DNA of 64,000 bases, taken from contig JALCSB010000003.1 in NCBI GenBank assembly GCA_022653075.1, forward strand, positions 1 to 64,000. Reading direction: 5' to 3'. Every line of letters begins with the position of its first letter. The first letter of the stretch is position 1. Made by a program: the position numbers and the translations under genes. The notes under the pieces are model-generated. The model did no database searches and was not told the origin of the DNA. It worked only from the letters and a program-made list of their open reading frames with translations. Shown here piece by piece: positions 59,030-64,000 of this stretch. The DNA comes from Intestinimonas sp. (lineage in GTDB: Bacteria; Bacillota; Clostridia; Oscillospirales; Oscillospiraceae).

Positions 59030-59066
59030 TTTTCGGCCAGACGGTGTTTTTGCCTCCATTGGGTAG
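59030..59066 (+). repeat. Repeated leader motif, copy 3
   Basis: TTTTCGGCC, 14 bases, CCTCCATTGGGTAGTG; nearly identical to copy 1. Followed 35 bases later by a gene start. Confidence 0.65.
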
Positions 59067-59100
59067 TGAGGACAGGGGTCCCCAGATTGGAGGCAAGTAC

Positions 59101-59505
59101 ATGAAAAATGAACAACGAGAAATCATAGCAGCTTTGCGCCATCAAGGCTATGGTTATATAAAAATCGGCCAAAAGCTTGGCATTTCAGATAATACGGTGC
59201 GTTCCTTTTGCCGTAGAAATGGCCTTGACAGTAATACTATGACGAACACCGTCATCTGCAAGCAGTGCGGCAAGCCAATAAAAATAGCTGCTGGACACAA
59301 ACCGAGAAAATTCTGCTCAGATGCTTGCCGGACGTTGTGGTGGAATAGTCACCTTAACTGCGTGAACCGTAAGGCTGTATATCAGTTCACTTGCGCCTAT
59401 TGCGGGAAGTCTTTCTCGGCATACGGAAATAAGGACAGGAAGTATTGTTGCCACCCCTGCTACATTGCGGCTCGCTTCGGAGAGGAGCGTTGCCCCCATG
59501 AATGA
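59101..59505 (+). CDS. Helix-turn-helix/zinc-ribbon protein next to recombinases
   Basis: A 134-residue protein. N-terminal helix-turn-helix (IIAALRHQGYGYIKIGQKLG, ISDNTVRSFCRRNG) and two zinc-ribbons (CKQCGKPI...CSDAC; CAYCGKSF...CCHPC). Proteins like this precede serine recombinases in many clostridial elements and may regulate them or act as directionality factors. The ATG at 59101 follows TTGGAGG. Confidence 0.8.
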   Translation: MKNEQREIIAALRHQGYGYIKIGQKLGISDNTVRSFCRRNGLDSNTMTNTVICKQCGKPIKIAAGHKPRKFCSDACRTLWWNSHLNCVNRKAVYQFTCAYCGKSFSAYGNKDRKYCCHPCYIAARFGEERCPHE

Positions 59506-59734
59506 CGCCTACCGTGCCAAACTGGAGAGCTACCTTGCGTCCATGATGCAGGCAAAAAAGATGCTATTGCAGAAGATTTTAACCCCGGAAGATTACGCCA
59601 GAATTGATACAATCATAGCCGAAAAATACGGAATATCTTCGTGTAGTTTATATCGCGGGATTGACTTGATATATAGCGGGCTCAACGGTAATATGTCACA
59701 CTACGAGGGGGTGACAAAATGCCAAGAATCATAA
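59498..59734 (+). CDS. Small SHOCT-like protein
   Basis: A 78-residue protein starting MNDAYRAKLESYLASMMQAK; contains the short ILTPEDYARIDTIIAEKYGI motif found in SHOCT-type oligomerisation tails. It overlaps both the gene before it (8 bases) and the recombinase after it (16 bases), so it is probably made with the recombinase. Confidence 0.75.
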   Translation: MNDAYRAKLESYLASMMQAKKMLLQKILTPEDYARIDTIIAEKYGISSCSLYRGIDLIYSGLNGNMSHYEGVTKCQES

Positions 59735-61026
59735 CGGTAGTACCAAAACCGCCAAAGCTCGAACAGAAAAAGAGGGTCGCTGCGTATGCCCGCGTTTCCA
59801 GCGGTAAGGACGCGATGCTCCACTCGCTATCAGCGCAGGTTAGCTATTACAGCAACCTCATACAGAACCACAATGACTGGCTGTACGTCGGTGTTTATGC
59901 TGATGAAGCAAAAACCGGCACGAAAGACAGCAGAGATGATTTCCAACGGCTGATAGCCGACTGTCGCGCCGGAAAGGTCGATATGGTACTTACCAAGTCC
60001 ATCTCCCGCTTTGCACGAAACACTGTTACTCTTTTACAGACGGTTCGTGAATTCAAGGCGTTGGGGGTGGACATTTATTTTGAAGAGCAGAACATCCATA
60101 CGATGAGCGGCGACGGAGAATTGATGATGACGATTCTCGCATCCTACGCACAGGAAGAAAGTCGTTCGGCAAGTGAAAATCAGAAGTGGCGCATCCAGAG
60201 AAATTTCGAGGAAGGGATGCCTTGGAACGGCACTATCCTCGGATACAGCTACGAAAAAGGAAAATATGTAGTCGTCCCGGATGAGGCCGCACTGGTTAAA
60301 CTGATTTTCGAATATTATCTCGATGGCCTCGGATACAACGCTATTGCCAATAGGCTGAATGCTGAGGGCTACAAAACTCGAAACGGTAAGTCTTGGTATC
60401 ACAATACGATTATGAAAATTCTCCGAAACTATACTTACACGGGAAATTTGCTTCTTCAGAAAACCTACAGGGAAAACCATATTACAAAGAAAACGCTTGT
60501 TAACCATGGCGAGCTCCCAATGTATCATGCGGAGAATACTCACGAAGCAATTATCAATCTGGAGATATTTGATGCGGTTCAGTCTGAGATGGCTCAACGC
60601 GCAAAAAGGTTCAAAAAGGCGAATGTGCCCAAAGCGACGTACCCGTTTTCTGGGAAACTGGTTTGCTGCATTTGCGGTAAAAACTACCGCCGCAAGGTTA
60701 CACATACCGGCCCCGTCTGGATTTGCGGCACATACAACACACTTGGCAAGGCTGCCTGCGCCTCAAAGCAGATACCGGAATCTACTCTGATGAGCATTAC
60801 TGCAGAGGTCCTTGGCATTGACGATTTTAATGAACAAGCCTTTTCTGATCGTGTGGCTCACATCCGAGTTTGCGCCGAGAATACACTGATTTACCAATTC
60901 AGAGACGGGACCGAGACCAAAATGCAGTGGAAAGACCGGTCTCGTAGCCAAAGCTGGACAGATGAAATGAAAGCTGCTGCCCGGCGGAGAACCTTTGAAA
61001 GGAGGAAAAACGGATGCCAAAAGTAA
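59719..61026 (+). CDS. Large serine recombinase 1 of the prophage
   Basis: A 435-residue recombinase. Resolvase domain with YARVSS (nucleophile Ser27), then GVYADEAKTGTKDSRDDFQR and the VLTKSISRFARN loop; recombinase domain (GTILGYSYEKGKYVVVPDEA; NTIMKILRNYTYTGNLL); zinc ribbon CCICGKNY. It is shorter at the C-terminus than recombinase 2, with little coiled coil. Tandem, overlapping recombinases are common in such elements; each may be needed for one direction or be partly redundant. Confidence 0.93.
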   Translation: MPRIITVVPKPPKLEQKKRVAAYARVSSGKDAMLHSLSAQVSYYSNLIQNHNDWLYVGVYADEAKTGTKDSRDDFQRLIADCRAGKVDMVLTKSISRFARNTVTLLQTVREFKALGVDIYFEEQNIHTMSGDGELMMTILASYAQEESRSASENQKWRIQRNFEEGMPWNGTILGYSYEKGKYVVVPDEAALVKLIFEYYLDGLGYNAIANRLNAEGYKTRNGKSWYHNTIMKILRNYTYTGNLLLQKTYRENHITKKTLVNHGELPMYHAENTHEAIINLEIFDAVQSEMAQRAKRFKKANVPKATYPFSGKLVCCICGKNYRRKVTHTGPVWICGTYNTLGKAACASKQIPESTLMSITAEVLGIDDFNEQAFSDRVAHIRVCAENTLIYQFRDGTETKMQWKDRSRSQSWTDEMKAAARRRTFERRKNGCQK

Positions 61027-62597
61027 CAGTAATACCGCCGACTATAAATCCGCTGACACATTTGCCGTCAGCCACGGTAAGAAAGCGCCGCGTTGCCGGA
61101 TATGCTCGCGTTTCCACCGACAGTGATGAGCAGTTCACCAGCTATGAGGCGCAAGTTGATTATTATACCAAGTTCATTCAGTCAAAACCGGAATGGGAAT
61201 TTATCAAGGTTTATACTGACGAAGGTATATCCGGCACCAATACCAAGCACCGCGAGGGCTTCAAAGCGATGGTTTCAGACGCGCTCGCCGGGAAAATTGA
61301 CCTGATTGTCACCAAGTCGGTCAGCCGTTTTGCCCGCAACACCGTTGACAGCCTTGTAACTATCCGCAAGCTGAAGGAAAACGGCGTCGAGTGCTATTTT
61401 GAGAAGGAGGGTATTTATACCTTCGATGGCAAAGGCGAGTTGCTTATAACCATCATGTCTTCGCTGGCACAGGAAGAAAGCCGGTCCATTTCTGAAAATA
61501 TCACATGGGGCCAGCGGAAACGCTTCTCGGATGGAAAAGTCAGTATGCCTTATAAACGTTTTCTCGGCTACAAGAAGGGAGAAAATGGCTACCCGGTTAT
61601 TGTTGAAAAGGAAGCGTCTATTGTAAAACTCATTTATCGGCTTTTCCTTGATGGCAAAACTTCGTCTGGCATCTGTAAATACCTTGAAAGTGTAAACATT
61701 CCGTCACCGGGCGGCAGTAGTAAATGGAGCAAAACAACAGTAGAAAGCATCCTTACCAACGAAAAGTACAAAGGTGATGCGCTTCTTCAGAAAAAGTTCA
61801 CTGTGGATTTCCTGCAGAAGAAAATGAAAACCAATGAAGGTGAGGTTCCGCAATACTATGTTGAAGGCAGCCACCCGGCCATAATTGAGCCAGATGAGTG
61901 GGACCAGGTTCAGGTCGAATTTGTCAGACGTAAGCAGCTCGGACGGGCCTACAGCGGAAAGAGCGTACTTTCCACCAAACTGGTCTGCGCCGATTGCGGC
62001 GGATACTATGGCCAGAAGGTATGGCACTCTACTGACCGGTACCGCAGAGTGATATGGCAGTGCAACAGCAAATTTGATAACGAAAAGAGATGCGGCACTC
62101 CAGTCCTTGATACCGATACCATTCAGGCCATGTTCATCAAGGCATATAACCAGCTGATGCATAAGCAAACGCAGGTAATTGCTGACTGTGAGCTCATGCG
62201 CCGGAGCCTGACGGACTTCGATGCCCTTGATGCAGAAATTGCCCACCAGCTTGAGGAGACCGAAGTCGTGGCCGAGATGGTCAAGGCGGCGGTTAAGGAA
62301 AACGCTTCTACCGCGCAATCGCAGGATGGATACTTAAAAAAATACAACAACCTAAATAAGCGCTATGAGGATGCGGTCAGTAAACTCGAAAAACTGAAGG
62401 CCGAGCGAACCTTACGTCAGCAGCAGGACAAGGCTATGTCACTATTTATCCGAACGCTAAAAAAGAATCCGCTGGTTCTCGACAAATGGGACGACACCAT
62501 CTGGACGGTCATGGTGGAGAAGGGTATCGTCCATCGAGATGGACATATCACCTTCGTATTCTACAACGGAACTGAAATTGAGGTCGGAGCTGAATAG
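61014..62597 (+). CDS. Large serine recombinase 2 of the prophage
   Basis: A 527-residue recombinase. Resolvase domain with YARVST (nucleophile Ser34), VYTDEGISGTNTKHREGFKA, IVTKSVSRFARN; recombinase domain; zinc ribbon (CADCGGYYG...C); long C-terminal coiled coil (KYNNLNKRYEDAVSKLEKLK). It overlaps recombinase 1 by 13 bases and ends 38 bases before the right attachment-like repeat, the usual place of the functional integrase. Confidence 0.95.
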   Translation: MPKVTVIPPTINPLTHLPSATVRKRRVAGYARVSTDSDEQFTSYEAQVDYYTKFIQSKPEWEFIKVYTDEGISGTNTKHREGFKAMVSDALAGKIDLIVTKSVSRFARNTVDSLVTIRKLKENGVECYFEKEGIYTFDGKGELLITIMSSLAQEESRSISENITWGQRKRFSDGKVSMPYKRFLGYKKGENGYPVIVEKEASIVKLIYRLFLDGKTSSGICKYLESVNIPSPGGSSKWSKTTVESILTNEKYKGDALLQKKFTVDFLQKKMKTNEGEVPQYYVEGSHPAIIEPDEWDQVQVEFVRRKQLGRAYSGKSVLSTKLVCADCGGYYGQKVWHSTDRYRRVIWQCNSKFDNEKRCGTPVLDTDTIQAMFIKAYNQLMHKQTQVIADCELMRRSLTDFDALDAEIAHQLEETEVVAEMVKAAVKENASTAQSQDGYLKKYNNLNKRYEDAVSKLEKLKAERTLRQQQDKAMSLFIRTLKKNPLVLDKWDDTIWTVMVEKGIVHRDGHITFVFYNGTEIEVGAE

Positions 62598-62611
62598 GCT
62601 CCGGCTTTTTC
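62585..62611 (+). terminator. Terminator overlapping the recombinase 2 stop
   Basis: CGGAGC (62585-62590) pairs with GCTCCG (62598-62603); TTTTT follows. Confidence 0.7.
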
Positions 62612-62634
62612 TTTACTGATAAATAATTTAAAAG

Positions 62635-62665
62635 TGCACACGGTAACGACCTTTCGTTAAAAGGT
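62635..62665. repeat. Candidate attR of the large element
   Basis: TGCACACGGTA followed by ACGACCTTTCGTTAAAAGG; partner of 25826-25855. ACCTTT/AAAGGT is a small palindrome. Confidence 0.65.
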
Positions 62666-62682
62666 TTAATCCGAAAAATATG

Positions 62683-62729
62683 AAACAGGCCCTTCGGCAG
62701 TGATTTGACCACCGCCGCAGAGCCTGTTT
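62683..62729. other. Hairpin in the right flank
   Basis: AAACAGGC (62683-62690) pairs with GCCTGTTT (62722-62729); no gene is seen between attR and the tRNA genes. Confidence 0.4.
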
Positions 62730-62773
62730 TCGTTAGAAAGTATTGAGGAAGCCTTGTAAATAGGCACTTTTTC

Positions 62774-62828
62774 AATAAAAAACTGAACGCCTATCCCGAT
62801 ACACATTGTATCAAAATAGGCGTTCAGT
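62774..62828 (-). terminator. Terminator of tRNA-Pro
   Basis: A 12-bp stem (62783-62794 with 62816-62827) followed on the minus strand by TTTTTTATTG, 3 bases past the tRNA 3' end. Confidence 0.88.
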
Positions 62829-62830
62829 TA

Positions 62831-62906
62831 TGGTCCGAGTGACAGGGTTCGAACCTGCGGCCTGATGGTCCCAAACCACCCGCGCTACCAACTGCGCTAC
62901 ACCCGG
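62831..62906 (-). tRNA. tRNA-Pro (anticodon TGG)
   Basis: 76 nt with all four stems: acceptor CCGGGTG/CACTCGG (one G-U), D-loop AGTTGGTA, anticodon loop TTTGGGA, T-arm GGTTCGAACC, and an encoded CCA end. Confidence 0.95.
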
Positions 62907-62996
62907 TTATCTTCAAATTTGCAACATCTTTACGTTTCTATTCTTCACTCTGCATGAGCCAGAACATGGATCATCCCTTCTCAAAACGTGCTTTTT

Positions 62997-63025
62997 AGTA
63001 TACTAGATTTTCTTTCACTTTGCAA
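62997..63025 (-). promoter_or_regulatory. Promoter of tRNA-Pro
   Basis: TTGCAA (63020-63025), 17-bp spacer, TATACT (62997-63002) on the minus strand, about 90 bases upstream of the tRNA. Confidence 0.6.
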
Positions 63026-63072
63026 GCAAAACCTGCCGCTTTGTCCGCAGTTCCCATATTCAGGACTTTTAT

Positions 63073-63086
63073 AGAACAAATGTTCT
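63073..63086. promoter_or_regulatory. LexA (SOS) box 1
   Basis: AGAACAAATGTTCT contains GAAC-N4-GTTC, the Firmicute LexA/DinR core. Confidence 0.6.
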
Positions 63087-63106
63087 TTTTTTGCGTATTA
63101 GTTGTA

Positions 63107-63135
63107 TTGACGACGGATATGGACCGTGCTATGAT
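63107..63135 (+). promoter_or_regulatory. SigA-type promoter between two LexA boxes
   Basis: TTGACG (63107-63112), 17-bp spacer, TATGAT (63130-63135). It reads into a 70-base stretch with no gene and then a hairpin. Confidence 0.6.
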
Positions 63136-63146
63136 AAGCATAAATC

Positions 63147-63158
63147 GAACAAAAGTTC
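63147..63158. promoter_or_regulatory. LexA (SOS) box 2
   Basis: GAACAAAAGTTC, again GAAC-N4-GTTC, placed just past the start point of the promoter at 63107-63135. Confidence 0.6.
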
Positions 63159-63180
63159 TATTCTGGAATTCGCCGAAAGA

Positions 63181-63208
63181 AAAACCTCTCACAAATGTGA
63201 GAGGTTTT
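63181..63208. terminator. Terminator of the tRNA-Thr/tRNA-Tyr transcript
   Basis: A perfect 12-bp stem (63181-63192 with 63197-63208). On the minus strand it ends in TTTT and continues TCTTTC, 3 bases past tRNA-Tyr; on plus it also has TTTT. Confidence 0.8.
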
Positions 63209-63210
63209 GG

Positions 63211-63292
63211 TGGAGGAGGATGGATTCGAACCATCGAAGTCGACGACAACAGATTTACAGTCTGCCCCCTTTGGCCACTCGGGAACTCCTCC
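63211..63292 (-). tRNA. tRNA-Tyr (anticodon GTA)
   Basis: 82 nt, class II tRNA with a long variable arm. Acceptor GGAGGAG/CTCCTCC, anticodon loop around CTGTAAA, T-arm GGTTCGAATCC, encoded CCA. Confidence 0.95.
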
Positions 63293-63300
63293 AGATGAAA

Positions 63301-63376
63301 TGGAGCTGGTGGACGGATTTGAACCCCCGACCTGCTGATTACAAATCAGCTGCTCTACCAACTGAGCTACACCAGC
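63301..63376 (-). tRNA. tRNA-Thr (anticodon TGT)
   Basis: 76 nt. Acceptor GCTGGTG/CACCAGC, D-loop AGTTGGTA, anticodon loop TTTGTAA, T-arm GGGTTCAAATCC, encoded CCA. It leads the tRNA-Tyr gene by 8 bases. Confidence 0.95.
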
Positions 63377-63402
63377 ATTATGTCTCGTCCACAGCAACGG
63401 TT

Positions 63403-63431
63403 ATTTTAGCAGACTGGAGGTGAATTGTCAA
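63403..63431 (-). promoter_or_regulatory. Promoter of the tRNA-Thr/tRNA-Tyr operon
   Basis: Consensus TTGACA (63426-63431), 17-bp spacer, TAAAAT (63403-63408) on the minus strand, 27 bases before tRNA-Thr. Confidence 0.8.
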
Positions 63432-63509
63432 CAAGAAATTTAAAAAACTTCTACAGGACTGTCGAATGACGGGTAAGACAGAACGGCACGCGCAGAGGAG
63501 GTATTTACC

Positions 63510-63698
63510 ATACAGGACATACGAACCAACCCGCTGCGTGACAGGCAGCGGGAGCCCGTGTTGGGGCACTGCTGCCTATGCGGCGGCGAGCTTTACCGCT
63601 GGGACAAGCCCATCCACACGCCGCGCGGACTGCTTTGCCCACAATGCGCTGGTAAGGAAAAAGGAGGATACAAACCACAGACCTATGACCTTATTTGA
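63510..63698 (+). CDS. Small zinc-ribbon protein with apparent ATA start
   Basis: AGGAGG is 8 bases before an ATA that opens a frame of 62 codons: QDIRTNPLRDRQREPVLGHC, then a zinc ribbon (CCLCGGELYRWD and LLCPQCAG). The N-terminus NPLRDR-x(2)-EPVLG-x-C recurs, as I recall, in small Oscillospiraceae prophage or spore-region proteins starting MQDIRTNP. So the start codon seems to be ATA, or ATG has mutated. It overlaps the next gene by 14 bases. Confidence 0.55.
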   Translation: MQDIRTNPLRDRQREPVLGHCCLCGGELYRWDKPIHTPRGLLCPQCAGKEKGGYKPQTYDLI

Positions 63699-63921
63699 AT
63701 TATCGAAGGAATACGAGGCCGGAGCGGCGGCTCTGTACAAACGGCTAGACGAACTGCGAGCGCTTTTTTCCGCTTCCAACGTGTGCCAGCGGGAACGCGA
63801 CCTGCTGGAAGCCCGAATCCGGACCTTGCAAAGCATGTATACTGACATGCGGCAGCTCGCCGTGCTGACACGGCGCTACTATGAAAGGGGGTATTACCGG
63901 AATGCCCGGTACACGTTATAG
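63685..63921 (+). CDS. Small coiled-coil protein
   Basis: A 78-residue helical protein: MTLFELSKEYEAGAAALYKR, then LLEARIRTLQSMYTDMRQLA and a Tyr/Arg-rich end (RRYYERGYYRNARYTL). It overlaps the previous gene and has no close ribosome-binding site, so it probably relies on translational coupling. Function unknown; phage-like in style. Confidence 0.65.
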   Translation: MTLFELSKEYEAGAAALYKRLDELRALFSASNVCQRERDLLEARIRTLQSMYTDMRQLAVLTRRYYERGYYRNARYTL

Positions 63922-64000
63922 ACGGGGAGGCGCCTTTGCCGCCGATATGGCGGTCTACGCCCGGGAGATGGCGGAGGACAACAGCACCCAGATCAGCAGG
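63902..64000 (+). CDS. Unknown protein, N-terminal part (runs off the window)
   Basis: Starts MPGTRYRRGGAFAADMAVYA behind GGGGG, overlapping the previous gene by 20 bases. Only 33 residues are visible. No family recognised. Belongs to the same small plus-strand operon as the two genes before it. Confidence 0.5.
   Translation, partial: MPGTRYRRGGAFAADMAVYAREMAEDNSTQISR

Larger units (their letters stand above)
25826..62645. mobile_element. 36.8-kb defective prophage carrying restriction-modification and Abi genes
   Basis: Bounded by TGCACACGGTA at 25826-25836 and 62635-62645, with similar extensions to the right (CCTTTC-A/G-TTAAAAGGT). Two large serine recombinases lie 38 bases from the right copy. 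Inside are an immunity-type XRE/ImmA pair, phage replication genes, terminases, portal, protease, capsid, connectors and a holin. No tail, tape-measure or intact lysin genes are present, so it cannot make infectious tailed particles alone. Restriction-modification genes at the left end and an Abi gene between terL and portal are accessory defence cargo. Boundaries are inferred from the repeats. Confidence 0.8.

Noticed and set aside
62831-62906. tRNA-Pro as the insertion site of the large element
   Set aside because: The attachment-like repeat lies 165 bases away and shares no sequence with the tRNA 3' end; serine recombinases rarely use tRNA genes.
63020-63423. Overlapping plus-strand frames across the tRNA genes
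   Set aside because: They are antisense readings of tRNA-Tyr and tRNA-Thr.

Overview
The window reads as chromosome of an anaerobic, spore-forming Firmicute, most likely the Oscillospiraceae (Clostridium cluster IV). The signs are an SLH-domain surface protein, a rubrerythrin, a eukaryote-like NADP isocitrate dehydrogenase, an EFR1-type flavodoxin/ferredoxin, a LysM-GH18 plus amidase pair of the spore-lytic type, and strong AGGAGG ribosome-binding sites throughout. The assignment rests on gene types, not on a database match.

Layout. 1-7.5 kb is core chromosome: end of coaX, SLH protein, cytidylate-kinase-like protein, MATE exporter, rubrerythrin, isocitrate dehydrogenase. 7.97-14.39 kb is a 6.4-kb integrated element (serine recombinase, a nest of tiny genes, a holin/endolysin-like cassette, an XRE regulator) that splits a LysM-LysM-GH18 gene. 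The two halves (7.5-7.97 kb and 14.38-15.24 kb) rejoin exactly in frame across an 8-bp repeat to give a 434-residue protein. 15.2-25.4 kb holds the partner amidase, a GGDEF protein, regulators (XRE, MerR/TipA), acetyltransferases, a flavodoxin/ferredoxin, a C45 peptidase-like hydrolase and several decayed genes.

25.83-62.65 kb is a second, about 36.8-kb element bounded by similar direct repeats. It is a defective prophage. From the left it carries an unknown gene, a type I restriction-modification operon with its own small XRE gene, and an ImmR/ImmA-like pair flanked by two copies of one 32-bp palindromic operator. Next come a sigma-like factor and replication genes (DUF2800, DUF2815, DNA polymerase A, primase/helicase, VRR-NUC, SNF2-type helicase). 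Packaging and head genes follow (HNH, small and large terminase, portal, ClpP-like protease, HK97 capsid, connectors), then a holin, a lysin remnant and two tandem large serine recombinases. The tail module is absent. An Abi_2 (AbiD/AbiF-type) abortive-infection gene with its own perfect promoter, folded 5' leader and terminator sits backwards between terL and portal.

62.65 kb to the end returns to host-like sequence: tRNA-Pro, tRNA-Tyr and tRNA-Thr on the minus strand, a LexA-box-flanked promoter with no gene behind it, and the start of a further plus-strand gene cluster.

The most interesting signals are the in-frame, excisable interruption of a spore-lytic-type enzyme gene (reminiscent of skin/sigK and SPbeta/spsM), a 30-residue peptide with 11 cysteines whose ribosome-binding site lies in a hairpin loop, the abi gene with structured leader, and several families of repeated leader or operator sequences inside the prophage.
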